From: Oceanospirillaceae bacterium
Lineage (GTDB): Bacteria; Pseudomonadota; Gammaproteobacteria; Pseudomonadales; Balneatricaceae
Direction: 5' to 3'
DNA length: 52,156 nucleotides
Assembly (NCBI GenBank): GCA_024686035.1
Contig: JAIBDW010000005.1
Span: 1 to 52,156 of the forward strand
Position 1 is the first letter of the stretch. Each line of letters begins with the position of its first letter. This document shows positions 9,262 through 20,664 of the stretch, in pieces. The notes under the pieces are model-generated. The model searched no databases. It was given only the letters and a program-made list of their open reading frames with translations, and was not told the DNA's origin. The translations under genes were made by a program, and so were the position numbers.

Positions 9262-9275
9262 GCCAAAAGTTTGGC
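9262..9275. repeat. Small palindrome in rpmH leader, related to one in dnaA leader
   Basis: Perfect inverted repeat GCCAAA-AG-TTTGGC between the rpmH promoter and rpmH start, followed by TTT. A closely related copy, GCCAA-TG-TTTGGCTTT, lies in the dnaA leader (9477-9495). It could be an operator or a leader hairpin; function unknown. Confidence 0.5.
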
Positions 9276-9295
9276 TTTGAAAATCTAGGGGCGAA

Positions 9296-9324
9296 ATTAT
9301 ATGGGAGGGCAAATCTAATAGCAA
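9296..9324 (-). promoter_or_regulatory. Sigma-70 promoter of rpmH operon
   Basis: On the minus strand TTGCTA (complement of 9319-9324), a 17-base spacer, and a perfect TATAAT (complement of 9296-9301). It points at rpmH, about 60 bases away. Confidence 0.82.
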
Positions 9325-9422
9325 GCCAGAATCACGCGATAAGCCACTAAATTACGAAAAAAGACTGATTATTAATAATTAGGTTGAAACTGATGTCTTA
9401 TGTCACCTTATCGGGTCCTGCC

Positions 9423-9431
9423 TGTGGATAA
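9423..9431. promoter_or_regulatory. Single DnaA box upstream of dnaA
   Basis: TGTGGATAA, the complement of the perfect box TTATCCACA, about 98 bases before the dnaA start. This is a usual place for dnaA autoregulation. It is the only perfect box in the rpmH-dnaA gap. Confidence 0.65.
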
Positions 9432-9476
9432 CTTTAGCTACTTGGTGATAAAATGCTTAGTATAGTTACACCACTT

Positions 9477-9495
9477 AAAGCCAATGTTTGGCTTT
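9477..9495. repeat. Inverted repeat in dnaA leader
   Basis: Perfect 8-base arms AAAGCCAA / TTGGCTTT around TGT, 33 bases before the dnaA ATG. It could be a leader hairpin or operator and shares its core with the palindrome at 9262-9275. Confidence 0.5.
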
Positions 9496-9528
9496 ATCAA
9501 TGTTCGTTTAATTTGGCGCTAGGTAAAA

Positions 9529-10971
9529 ATGTCTCAAGCGATTTGGCAAAAATGTTTGGCGTGTCTTCAGGATGAACTTCCTAGCCATCAATTTAACACT
9601 TGGATCCGCCCTTTAAAGGTTAATGAAGAGGATCGAAAGATTCAATTGTTGGCCCCTAACCGGTTTGTGCAAGATTGGGTTAAAGATAAGTATTTTTCTA
9701 GGATACGCGAGCTAGTGGCAGATTATGCCACTGACGACACCCAGGGAGTTGAATTGGTGGTGGGGTCATCTGTCAGCGCTACCAATTACAAGGTTGATAG
9801 AGCCCCTGTTATCACCAAATCAAGCTTTGTGCCAAATGCGCCCACTGCGTCTGCTTTGGCTACAAGACAGCCTAGCGCCATAATGCAGCCACAGTTTAAT
9901 CCAGAGGCCGCTCCAGAGCGTGTGGTTCAGGTTGAGGGCTCCGTGCGGCATCAAAGTTATCTGAATCGAGCCTTTACGTTTTCAAGCTTTGTTCAAGGTA
10001 AATCGAATCAACTGGCCCTGGCCGCAGCGAAGCAAGTGGCAGAAAATCCTGGTAGCTCTTATAACCCACTATTTTTATATGGGGGAGTTGGTTTAGGTAA
10101 AACCCACTTAATGCATGCGGTGGGTGCGGCTCTAATTGAGAAAAATCCAAATGCCAAGGTGGTTTATCTTCATTCCGAACGGTTTGTGGCAGACATGGTT
10201 AAAGCGTTACAGCTTAATGCGATAAACGAATTTAAGCGCTTTTATCGATCGGTTGATGCACTGTTAATAGATGACATCCAATTCTTTGCCGGCAAAGAGC
10301 GCTCACAAGAAGAATTTTTTCACACCTTTAATGCTTTGTTAGAAAGTGGTCAGCAAATGATTTTGACCTGCGATCGTTACCCTAAAGAGATCGTTGGTTT
10401 GGAAGATCGTCTTAAGTCTCGATTTGGTTGGGGCCTAACGGTGGCAGTTGAGCCTCCAGAGCTTGAAACCCGGGTCGCTATTTTGATGAAAAAAGCTGCT
10501 GAGGGAAATATTGCTTTACCAGAAGATGCTGCTTTTTTTCTTGCTAAAAAAATTCGCTCCAACGTACGTGAACTTGAAGGCGCCCTTAAGCGCGTAGTGG
10601 CTAACTCCCATTTTACTGGTGAAGAAATATCTACCCCTTTTATACAAGAGTCTTTGCGGGACTTGTTGGCGCTGCAAGATCGAAAAGTCAGTATTGATAA
10701 TATCCAGAAAACTGTGGCAAGCTATTATAAGATTAAAATTGCTGATATCTTATCAAAGCGCAGATCACGCTCGGTCGCTAGACCTCGTCAGTTGGCCATG
10801 GCGCTAGCTAAAGAGCTAACCAATCACAGCTTGCCAGAAATTGGGGATGCATTTGGTGGCAGAGATCACACGACTGTTTTGCATGCGTGCCGAAAAATAA
10901 AAGAATTACGAGAAGCAGATCGTGACATTCACGATGATTATGATAAGTTATATCGCTCATTAACTGTCTAA
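9529..10971 (+). CDS. dnaA: Chromosomal replication initiator DnaA
   Basis: 480 residues. Domain I (1-80) starts with [20 protein letters not shown], followed by a variable linker (about 85-145). The AAA+ domain has Walker [10 protein letters not shown] (185-193, Lys191) and Walker B LLIDD (246-250). The C-terminal DNA-binding domain carries [13 protein letters not shown] and [12 protein letters not shown], the box-recognition signature. It binds DnaA boxes and melts oriC. It is first of dnaA-dnaN-recF-gyrB, with dnaN 41 bases downstream. A DnaA box upstream (9423-9431) suggests autoregulation. Confidence 0.98.
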   Translation: MSQAIWQKCLACLQDELPSHQFNTWIRPLKVNEEDRKIQLLAPNRFVQDWVKDKYFSRIRELVADYATDDTQGVELVVGSSVSATNYKVDRAPVITKSSFVPNAPTASALATRQPSAIMQPQFNPEAAPERVVQVEGSVRHQSYLNRAFTFSSFVQGKSNQLALAAAKQVAENPGSSYNPLFLYGGVGLGKTHLMHAVGAALIEKNPNAKVVYLHSERFVADMVKALQLNAINEFKRFYRSVDALLIDDIQFFAGKERSQEEFFHTFNALLESGQQMILTCDRYPKEIVGLEDRLKSRFGWGLTVAVEPPELETRVAILMKKAAEGNIALPEDAAFFLAKKIRSNVRELEGALKRVVANSHFTGEEISTPFIQESLRDLLALQDRKVSIDNIQKTVASYYKIKIADILSKRRSRSVARPRQLAMALAKELTNHSLPEIGDAFGGRDHTTVLHACRKIKELREADRDIHDDYDKLYRSLTV

Positions 10972-11012
10972 ATCGCTAGTTGAAGAGCCAAAACCGTTAA
11001 CAGGATTGTAGT

Positions 11013-12116
11013 ATGAAATTTACCATCAGCCGAGAAGCCTTTTTAAAACCGCTAGTATTAGTAGCAGGTGTTGTTGAACGGCGCCAAACTTTACCCGTAC
11101 TGGCCAATATTTTGGTTGTTGTGGAGGGTGATCAGCTCACACTGACTGGCACTGACTTAGAGGTTGAGTTAGTTGGGCGGGTGAGCTTGGATCAGGCTGG
11201 TGAAGATGGCGGTGTGACCATTCCAGCGCGTAAATTAATGGACATTTGTAAGTCTCTTCCAGATCACGCGATGATCGAAGTTGTGCAAAATGAAGAGCAT
11301 GTCTTAGTGCGCTCTGCTCGCAGCAAATTTAAGTTATCCACACTTCCGGCTGCAGATTTTCCAAATGTTGAAGACAGTCCAGAATCGTTTGAATTTGAAG
11401 TGCCTCAAATGGCCCTTAAGCAGCTGGTTGACCAAACGGGTTTTGCGATGGCGCAGCAAGATGTGCGTTATTACCTAAATGGCATGTTGTTCGAAATTAA
11501 AGATTCCCAGTTACGCACGGTCGCAACGGATGGACATCGTTTAGCTACCAGCTTTATGCCAGTTGGATTGCCAGATCAAGCGGGTCAGCAATTGATTGTG
11601 CCTCGTAAGGGCGTATTAGAGTTGGCTAGGCTTATGAGTGATGAAGACGCTACTGTGCGCTTGGTGATTGGCGCCAGCCATATCCGTGCGTTTACTAACG
11701 AATTCATCTTCACTTCAAAGCTTGTGGATGGAAAGTTTCCAGATTATGAGCGCGTATTGCCTCGTAATGGCGACAAGATCGTGCTTGTTGATAGATTGGC
11801 AATGCGTAGCGTTTTAAGTCGTGCAGCGATTCTATCCAATGAAAAGTACCGTGGGGTGCGCATGACCGTAAGTGATACAAACTTGCAGGTTGTGGCGAAC
11901 AACCCAGAGCAAGAAGAGGCTGAAGAGAGCCTTATGGTAGATTACCAAGGTGCTCAAATTGAAATAGGTTTTAATGTAGGTTATGTGCTTGATGTACTTA
12001 ATGTGTTACACAGTGATCAGGTTAAAATAATCTTAAGTGACTCAAACTCTAGCGCGCTTTTGGCCGACGGTGGCAATGGCGCCGCACAGTATGTCATTAT
12101 GCCTATGCGTCTGTAA
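11013..12116 (+). CDS. dnaN: DNA polymerase III beta subunit (sliding clamp)
   Basis: 367 residues, the standard size (E. coli 366). It begins MKFTISREAFLKPL and ends in the family's PMRL motif, with three repeated clamp domains in between. The homodimer encircles DNA and tethers Pol III and other partners. A perfect DnaA-box sequence (TTATCCACA, 11334-11342) lies inside the coding region and may be chance. Confidence 0.98.
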   Translation: MKFTISREAFLKPLVLVAGVVERRQTLPVLANILVVVEGDQLTLTGTDLEVELVGRVSLDQAGEDGGVTIPARKLMDICKSLPDHAMIEVVQNEEHVLVRSARSKFKLSTLPAADFPNVEDSPESFEFEVPQMALKQLVDQTGFAMAQQDVRYYLNGMLFEIKDSQLRTVATDGHRLATSFMPVGLPDQAGQQLIVPRKGVLELARLMSDEDATVRLVIGASHIRAFTNEFIFTSKLVDGKFPDYERVLPRNGDKIVLVDRLAMRSVLSRAAILSNEKYRGVRMTVSDTNLQVVANNPEQEEAEESLMVDYQGAQIEIGFNVGYVLDVLNVLHSDQVKIILSDSNSSALLADGGNGAAQYVIMPMRL

Positions 12117-12141
12117 TTTAGGGTGCAAGCAGGCCTCTTTG

Positions 12142-12170
12142 TGCAATCATCATACGCTTTGATGATTGCA
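12142..12170. repeat. Perfect inverted repeat between dnaN and recF
   Basis: Arms TGCAATCATCA and TGATGATTGCA (11 bases, perfect) around TACGCTT. There is no T run after it, so it is not a standard terminator. It may be an attenuating hairpin, an mRNA processing site or a protein-binding site. A perfect DnaA box (TTATGCACA, 12173-12181) follows directly. Confidence 0.6.
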
Positions 12171-12217
12171 AGTTATGCACATCTTGTGCCTAATGTTACC
12201 CACAAGCGTGATAGCGT

Positions 12218-13306
12218 ATGTCAATCCACCAATTAAGTATTCAGCGGCTACGCAACCTAAGCAGTGTCGAGCTTGATTTTGACGACGGTGTTAATCTTAT
12301 TTATGGACACAACGCCAGTGGCAAAACCAGTATATTAGAGTCCATATATATGCTTGGGTTAGGCCGCTCATTTCGCAGCTTAAAACTTACCTCAATCATC
12401 TCTCAAGGCCAGGCTGATTGCCTGCTCTTTGCTAAGATAAAAAATCCACAAGGCGTAATGGATGCATTGGGCATGAATCGTCGCCTAGATGGCAATCACA
12501 GTGCGCGTCTCAATGGTGAAAATCTATCCTCTGTTGCCGAACTCGCTAGTTTGCTGCCTATCCAATTGATTGATCCCAATAGTGCTCGCTTGATTGAGGC
12601 GGGCCCAAGCGTGCGCAGGCAGTATCTTGACTGGGGTGTATACCATCATAATGCGGGCTTTTTTAGCTTATGGAAGCAGGCTCAAAGACTGTTAAAACAG
12701 CGTAACAGCGCACTGAAATGTGGTACAATGAGCGCTGATGTAAGGGCTAGTTTTGATCCAGCCTTGGTCGACGTTGCCCAGCAGCTAAATGACCTCAGAG
12801 AAGCCTATTTAAGGCTTCTTGAGCCAGTATTTTTTGAGCTGTTGGCTGGGCTAGTTGACCTGCCGGATTTAAAGTTGGGCTACTATTCAGGGTGGTCCGC
12901 CAATCGTAAGTATGCTGACATTTTGGAAGAAAGTTTGGCCAGAGACTTGCAGTTAGGTTATACCCAGCGGGGCCCTCAGCGTGCAGACCTTAAGTTTACG
13001 CTGCAAGGGGTTAATGCAGTAGAGCGGCTGTCGCGGGGGCAGCAGAAGCTGGTCGTTATTGCCCTTAAGCTTGCGCAGGGCAAGTTGCTAAGTGAAACGA
13101 AAGGGCGCAAGTGTGTGTTTTTGGTAGACGATTTGGCTGCTGAGTTAGACTGGGCCCACCGGGCAGAGATATGTAAGCAGTTAGTGTCCTTGGGCACGCA
13201 AGTATTTGTTACAAGTGTAGGGCCTGATGAGCTAACATCATGTTGGCCAGAAGAAGCAAAAATTAATATGTTTCACGTGAAACACGGACAAGTAAGCCAA
13301 GCCTAA
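12218..13306 (+). CDS. recF: DNA replication and repair protein RecF
   Basis: 362 residues (E. coli 357). Walker A GHNASGKT is at 30-37, an ABC/SMC-type signature LSRGQQKL near 270, and Walker B VFLVDDLAAELD near 305. RecF with RecO and RecR loads RecA at single-strand gaps. The last codons overlap a perfect parS site (13269-13284), read here as MFHVKH, which lies outside the core fold. The gene is 101 bases after dnaN and 58 before gyrB. Confidence 0.96.
   Translation: MSIHQLSIQRLRNLSSVELDFDDGVNLIYGHNASGKTSILESIYMLGLGRSFRSLKLTSIISQGQADCLLFAKIKNPQGVMDALGMNRRLDGNHSARLNGENLSSVAELASLLPIQLIDPNSARLIEAGPSVRRQYLDWGVYHHNAGFFSLWKQAQRLLKQRNSALKCGTMSADVRASFDPALVDVAQQLNDLREAYLRLLEPVFFELLAGLVDLPDLKLGYYSGWSANRKYADILEESLARDLQLGYTQRGPQRADLKFTLQGVNAVERLSRGQQKLVVIALKLAQGKLLSETKGRKCVFLVDDLAAELDWAHRAEICKQLVSLGTQVFVTSVGPDELTSCWPEEAKINMFHVKHGQVSQA
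13269..13284. promoter_or_regulatory. parS: parS centromere site inside recF
   Basis: TGTTTCACGTGAAACA is a perfect 16-base palindrome identical to the canonical chromosomal ParB-binding site. It lies in the last codons of recF. The parA and parB genes are not in the window; in related bacteria they lie beyond mnmG and rsmG, just left of it. Confidence 0.93.
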
Positions 13307-13349
13307 AACAGTTGATGTAGGTGTGGTTTTTCATTATTTAAGAAATTGA

Positions 13350-15782
<2,433 letters not shown>

Positions 15783-15792
15783 TTAATGAGTT

Positions 15793-15848
15793 AATTTTAA
15801 GACAATAAAAAAGCCTCAATGTAGAGGCTTTTTTATTGTCTTAAAATT
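15793..15848. terminator. Bidirectional terminator between gyrB and glyS
   Basis: An unusually long perfect inverted repeat: 25-base arms (15793-15817 and 15824-15848) around AATGTA. The core is AAAAAAGCCTC / GAGGCTTTTTT, with A and T runs that can serve both convergent genes. Confidence 0.93.
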
Positions 15849-15883
15849 GATGAACCACCTTAAAGGCGTGATCAACACTTTGA

Positions 15884-15899
15884 TGTTCCACGTGAAACA
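15884..15899. promoter_or_regulatory. parS: Second parS site, gyrB-glyS gap
   Basis: TGTTCCACGTGAAACA fits the ParB consensus TGTTNCACGTGAAACA and differs by one base from the perfect palindrome in recF. It lies in the noncoding gap beyond the gyrB terminator, about 2.6 kb from the first site. Confidence 0.88.
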
Positions 15900-15919
15900 T
15901 CAAAGTGAGGGCTTAGAAA

Positions 15920-17971
15920 CTAATGCGCTAACAAGCTAATGTCAGCCACACGACCAAGTTCGACCTGAAGCTCAGCTAACAATGCCAAGCGGTTATTTTT
16001 GAGCACACTATCATCGCTCATCACCATAATATCCGAGAAGAACTGATCAAGTGGGCCAGACAACTGCGCCAAAGCTTGCAAGGCATCATGATAGTTACCT
16101 TGCCCAATAGCCTTCAAGTTCGCTTGCTTAACCTGTTTTAGTGCATCAGATAGAACCATCTCGCCGGCTTCGACAAGTAGTGTAGTATCGAATGCCACAG
16201 TGCCCGATCCATTCTTATTGAGGATGTTGCTAACCCGCTTGTTACTTGCGGTAAGTGCTGGCGCAGTATCAAGCTTTAAAAACTCACTCACCGCTTTAAC
16301 ACGAAGATCAAAATCCAATAATGAGTTCGATTTATTTTGCATAACTGCCAAGTAAATATCTACAGCGACAGTTTGGTCTTCGTAGTATGAACGTAAGCGA
16401 TCGAACACAAAGCTTAATAATTGAGGTTGAACAGTTTCTATTGGAATAGGCAGTTGGGCATGTAAAGCGTAGGCTGAAGAAAACAGATCAGCTAAATCAA
16501 GCTCTAAGTCTTGTTCAATAATAATGCGTAACAAGCCTACAGTAGCCCGGCGAAGTGCGTATGGGTCCTTGCTTCCGGTGGGAGGCTGGCCGATACCAAA
16601 CAAGCCAACTAGCGTGTCCAATCTATCAGCGATTGCAACCGAGCTGGCGATAGCTGACTCTGGCAATCGATCGCCAGAGAATTTGGGCCAATAATGTTGC
16701 TCTAAGGCAGCAGCAACTATGGCGTCTTCGCCATCATTGAGTGCATACACATGTCCCATAAGGCCCTGCAGATCACCAAACTCAAGCACCATCTCCGTAT
16801 TAAGATCAGCTTTACACAAACTTCCTGCCCGAAAAGCTATGGAACTGTCTGCTCCAATTAACCCGGCAATATGGCCAGCTAACTTGGAAATCCGCTCAGT
16901 TTTGGCCAATAACGTGCCTAGTTTCGCCTGAAATACAACTTTTCCTAAGTTTTCATTACGACTTTCTAGCGTCGATTTCTTGTCCGTTTCAAAGAAGAAA
17001 GCAGCATCTGCAAGTCGTGGTCGAATAACCCGTTCATTACCCTCAATGACCCGTGACGGATCTTGACTCATAATGTTACTGACCGTGAGAAAGAGCGGCA
17101 AGATACAGCCGGCCTCATCAACAAAATGGAAATACTTTTGGTGCTCTTTCATCGAGGAAATTAGAGCTTGCGCTGGGAGATCTAGAAAGCGCTTGTCAAA
17201 ATTACCTGTGAGGCATACAGGCCACTCTACCAGTCCAGTGACTTCATCCAGCAATTGCTCATCGATCACCGCAACGGCCTTAAACAGGGCCGCTTGTTCT
17301 AGAATCTGTTCCCGGATCATAGACTTACGTTCATCAAAATCGACAATAACATGGCCTTCTGTGCGCAGTTGTTGAGCATAGCTTAAGGCAGAGTCTATGA
17401 CTATTTCGCCTTGGCTATGGAAGCGATGCCCCCAAGTGGAGTGACCATTTTCCAAATCAAACAACCGAGTCTTTACAAGTTCATTACCTAAAGACAAGAT
17501 AAACCATTGCACAGGACGGACAAATTCATTACGAGAGGCTCCCCAACGCATACGTTTGGCAATAGGCAAGCTAGCCAGCGCGTTATCAATGACCTGGGCT
17601 AGAAGGTCAAGAGTGCTTGCGCCTTTAACTTGACGATCAAACTCATAATATTGGCCCTTATCCGTATCAAGGATGGCTAGGTCTTCCAAGCTTACGCCAC
17701 ACGATCGGGCAAAGCCTTGCGCGGCTTTCTCTGGGGCCTTAAGGGAAGGCCCTCGGCGGGTTTCATGACGATCAGCTTGCTGCACATCCAAGTTCTCAAT
17801 GATCACGGTTAAACGCCTTGGTGTGGCGTAGCTTGTTACTTTACCGTGGCCTAGGCCTAGGTCTTTAAGCTGCGAAGTAATGCCATCTTCCAATGCCACA
17901 GACAAGGTCAATAAAGATTTTGGAGGTAACTCTTGGGTACCTAATTCAAACAAAAAATTGGCATTGCTCAT
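15920..17971 (-). CDS. glyS: Glycine-tRNA ligase beta subunit
   Basis: 683 residues (E. coli 689). It starts [16 protein letters not shown] and contains [10 protein letters not shown] and MRWG, features of bacterial GlyS; the C-terminal part includes the anticodon-binding region. With GlyQ it forms the alpha2-beta2 enzyme charging tRNA-Gly. It overlaps the glyQ stop by four bases (ATGA) and has a strong GGAGGA ribosome-binding site within glyQ. Confidence 0.97.
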   Translation of the reverse strand: MSNANFLFELGTQELPPKSLLTLSVALEDGITSQLKDLGLGHGKVTSYATPRRLTVIIENLDVQQADRHETRRGPSLKAPEKAAQGFARSCGVSLEDLAILDTDKGQYYEFDRQVKGASTLDLLAQVIDNALASLPIAKRMRWGASRNEFVRPVQWFILSLGNELVKTRLFDLENGHSTWGHRFHSQGEIVIDSALSYAQQLRTEGHVIVDFDERKSMIREQILEQAALFKAVAVIDEQLLDEVTGLVEWPVCLTGNFDKRFLDLPAQALISSMKEHQKYFHFVDEAGCILPLFLTVSNIMSQDPSRVIEGNERVIRPRLADAAFFFETDKKSTLESRNENLGKVVFQAKLGTLLAKTERISKLAGHIAGLIGADSSIAFRAGSLCKADLNTEMVLEFGDLQGLMGHVYALNDGEDAIVAAALEQHYWPKFSGDRLPESAIASSVAIADRLDTLVGLFGIGQPPTGSKDPYALRRATVGLLRIIIEQDLELDLADLFSSAYALHAQLPIPIETVQPQLLSFVFDRLRSYYEDQTVAVDIYLAVMQNKSNSLLDFDLRVKAVSEFLKLDTAPALTASNKRVSNILNKNGSGTVAFDTTLLVEAGEMVLSDALKQVKQANLKAIGQGNYHDALQALAQLSGPLDQFFSDIMVMSDDSVLKNNRLALLAELQVELGRVADISLLAH

Positions 17972-18927
17972 GAGCCTTCCTCCTGCGCTTGTAACAATTC
18001 ATCCTTGAGCGCTTGGCTTGCAAGCGGGAAGCCTAATGCTTTGCGAGCCGCATAATATTCTAGCGCGACTTGGCGCGCTAAAGTTCGCACTCTTAAAATG
18101 TACCTTTGTCTCTCTGTGACCGAAATAGCATGGCGGGCATCAAGCAAATTGAAAATATGGGATGCTTTCAAAACAAATTCATAAGCCGGCAAAGGTAGCT
18201 TAGCTTCTACCATACGGATACATTCGGCTTCGTAGTGGTTAAAGTTAGTAAAGAGGGTGTCAACCTCAGCGTGTTCAAAATTATAAGTAGACATTTCTAC
18301 TTCTTGTTGATGAAAAATGTCGCCATAACTTACCGTTGTGCCATCAGCAGCTCGGCTCCAGACTAGGTCATACACGCTGTCTACATTTTGTAGATACATC
18401 GCGATGCGCTCTAGGCCAATAGTGATCTCACCCATAACGGGGTAACATTCAATGCCGCCGGCCTGTTGAAAATAGGTGTATTGAGAGACTTCCATGCCAT
18501 TAAGCCAGATTTCCCAACCCAAACCCCATGCGCCAAGAGTAGGTGACTCCCAGTTGTCTTCGACAAAACGAACATCATGCACCAGAGTGTCAATGCCAAG
18601 ATAGTCCAAACACTCCAAGTATAATTCTTGAAAGTTAGTCGGCGATGGTTTGATCACCACCTGAAATTGGAAATAGTGCTGTAAGCGGTTTGGGTTTTCG
18701 CCATAGCGCCCATCTGTAGGGCGCCGACTTGGTTGCACATATGCGGCACGCCAGCTTTCAGGGCCAATGGCTTTAAGAAAAGTAGCTGGATGAAAGGTGC
18801 CCGCGCCGACTTCCATATCCAGTGGTTGCATAATGTTACAGCCTTGAGCAGACCAGTATTGTTGCAAAGCAAAAATAAGGCCTTGAAAGGTGCTGGTATC
18901 GGTTGTTTTGTCCACGAAAAAATCCAC
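17968..18927 (-). CDS. glyQ: Glycine-tRNA ligase alpha subunit
   Basis: 319 residues, near the usual 300-320. It has the family blocks [18 protein letters not shown] and [20 protein letters not shown] and holds the class II catalytic site. Its operon with glyS is translationally coupled. The start used is GTG (complement of 18925-18927); a second GTG four codons downstream is possible. Divergent from the acyltransferase gene. Confidence 0.96.
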   Translation of the reverse strand: MDFFVDKTTDTSTFQGLIFALQQYWSAQGCNIMQPLDMEVGAGTFHPATFLKAIGPESWRAAYVQPSRRPTDGRYGENPNRLQHYFQFQVVIKPSPTNFQELYLECLDYLGIDTLVHDVRFVEDNWESPTLGAWGLGWEIWLNGMEVSQYTYFQQAGGIECYPVMGEITIGLERIAMYLQNVDSVYDLVWSRAADGTTVSYGDIFHQQEVEMSTYNFEHAEVDTLFTNFNHYEAECIRMVEAKLPLPAYEFVLKASHIFNLLDARHAISVTERQRYILRVRTLARQVALEYYAARKALGFPLASQALKDELLQAQEEGS

Positions 18928-19118
18928 GCGTTAAGTAAAAGAAAGAACAGCTTCAGCCTTAGGCCAATAGCATAATTTAAGCCACATATTATACACTAGC
19001 AACAGGCAGCTGGCATGTGTCTAAAAGCACTCCAGTGTCTCGTTTATAAGCCATTTACAAGGTATCATTAGTTAATGAAGGCAAACCTACAGCCCAGCAA
19101 CGATAAGATGAACATGTT

Positions 19119-20009
19119 ATGTCTGAAAACTTAAAATCTAGCCTTGCTATAGGCCTTTTGCAGATATTAGGTAAGTTACCTCTGTGGCTATTGCATGGTA
19201 TTTCAATAGTTGTAGTAGGTTTTATGTTGCTTGTGCCTAATCAAAGCTTTACGCAAACTAGGCTTAACATTCAGCGTTGTTGGCCCAATCTTACAAGCAA
19301 GCAGAAGCGGCAGTTTGTGCGCCAAAGCCTATTGCACACGACCCATTCGGCACTTGAAATGGGTATCAACTGGACCCAATCTAGCCAAAAAGGCTTAGAC
19401 AGTATTAGGCAGATAAAGGGAGAGCATTGTTTCACTGAGGCTCAAAAAAAAGGCGGGGTGATTCTGTTGACTCCTCACTTGGGTAATTGGGAGCTATTTG
19501 CGAACTGGGCTGCCCACAACGCAAAGGTGACCGCGCTTTATAAGCCAGCCAAGTTGCCTGCTCTTGATGCCTTGATACATAAAGCAAGAAGTCAGGCTGG
19601 GATGAAACTTGCGCCAGCATCGGCTAAAGGAGTGATGCAATTAAAGAGATCCTTACTTAAAGGGGAGGTGAGTCTCATACTCCCAGACCAAGAGCCGCCT
19701 GCTTCAGCTGGCATTATTAGCCAATGGTTTGGGCAACCTGCTTACACTATGACATTGGCTGCTGCGTTGGCAGATACTAAAGATACGAGGATAGTATTAG
19801 GTTTTGCAAGGCGTCTTCAAGACAGTGAAGGTTTTGTGATTGAATTAGAAGACATTACACAACAGTGCATTGGCGTGAGTGCTAATGATGATAGCGATGC
19901 ATTGTTGGCTAGCAAAGTACAAGCGATCAATGCTTCAATTGAAAAGTTGGTGCGCTCGGCCCCAGATCAATATCAATGGGAGTATCGACGCTTTAAACAG
20001 ACGCTTTAA
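19119..20009 (+). CDS. LpxL/HtrB-family lysophospholipid or lipid A acyltransferase
   Basis: 296 residues with an N-terminal hydrophobic anchor (about 9-39) and the family's catalytic motif HLGNWE (His120-Glu125), plus ILPDQEPP near 190. LpxL/LpxM enzymes add secondary acyl chains to lipid A on the inner membrane. Pseudomonas has a homologous gene beside glyQS. Whether it is the lauroyl transferase or another family member cannot be settled from sequence. Its 3' end overlaps the convergent methyltransferase gene by 17 bases. Confidence 0.85.
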   Translation: MSENLKSSLAIGLLQILGKLPLWLLHGISIVVVGFMLLVPNQSFTQTRLNIQRCWPNLTSKQKRQFVRQSLLHTTHSALEMGINWTQSSQKGLDSIRQIKGEHCFTEAQKKGGVILLTPHLGNWELFANWAAHNAKVTALYKPAKLPALDALIHKARSQAGMKLAPASAKGVMQLKRSLLKGEVSLILPDQEPPASAGIISQWFGQPAYTMTLAAALADTKDTRIVLGFARRLQDSEGFVIELEDITQQCIGVSANDDSDALLASKVQAINASIEKLVRSAPDQYQWEYRRFKQTL

Positions 20010-20601
20010 GTCTCGCTTCTATGCGCTTGGGCTTTTGAGCTATTAATAAAGCTTTGCCGAACAAAGCATGTGTTGATTGAGCGAGCTCTTGTTGGTCGTG
20101 ATAAACCAAAGGATCTAATTCATTAAACAGCTCTAACAATTCTCCCTTTGCTAACAAAAACTCAGTGCGCTTGGGTTTATGAAGGCTTTTGCCTGCAATT
20201 TCAGTCACTTGATTAAATGTTTGGTAGACTAAAACCCCCCCTGGATTTAGCCTTTCTATAATCTGTGGACAAAGGTTGCGATTTAGAAAAGCTGTGACAC
20301 AAATAACGTCAAAACCTAAGCTTGGCCACGGCTGTGTTATAAGATCGATACACCTTTGATTTATTTCAATTTTCTGTGTGTCACAGTGGTGTTTCATCTG
20401 CTCCAATGCCACCGTTGAATAGTCCCAACTATGAACTGTAAGCCCATGTTTTATAAGAAATATAGAGTTTTGTCCCAAGCCACAAGCTAAGTCTAATGCG
20501 ATGCCATTAGTGGGCAATAGGTGGGCATACTGGTGCAGGCCATAACTTACATTTGGCAGCACGAAGGGCACCTTATAACGTTGATTCCAGCGCTCCGGCA
20601 T
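19993..20601 (-). CDS. Class I SAM-dependent methyltransferase, TehB-like
   Basis: 202 residues. Motif I is ALDLACGLGQNSIFL near 36-50, with the acidic residue ending strand 2 in HSWDYS; later motifs include FDVICVTAFLNR and LNPGGVLVYQTF. The substrate is unknown. TehB-type enzymes detoxify tellurite, but many such proteins act on other small molecules. It converges on and overlaps the end of the acyltransferase gene. A perfect DnaA-box sequence at 20615-20623 lies just upstream and is probably incidental. Confidence 0.75.
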   Translation of the reverse strand: MPERWNQRYKVPFVLPNVSYGLHQYAHLLPTNGIALDLACGLGQNSIFLIKHGLTVHSWDYSTVALEQMKHHCDTQKIEINQRCIDLITQPWPSLGFDVICVTAFLNRNLCPQIIERLNPGGVLVYQTFNQVTEIAGKSLHKPKRTEFLLAKGELLELFNELDPLVYHDQQELAQSTHALFGKALLIAQKPKRIEARLKASV

Positions 20602-20664
20602 GATCAGGCACCTCTGTGGATAAGTCTGTTGATAGCTTGTGAAAAAGCAAATAAATAGGGGCGC

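Noticed and set aside
19993-20009. Possible frameshift or misread at the acyltransferase-methyltransferase junction
   Set aside because: Both proteins end in plausible C-termini; a 17-base overlap of convergent genes is ordinary.
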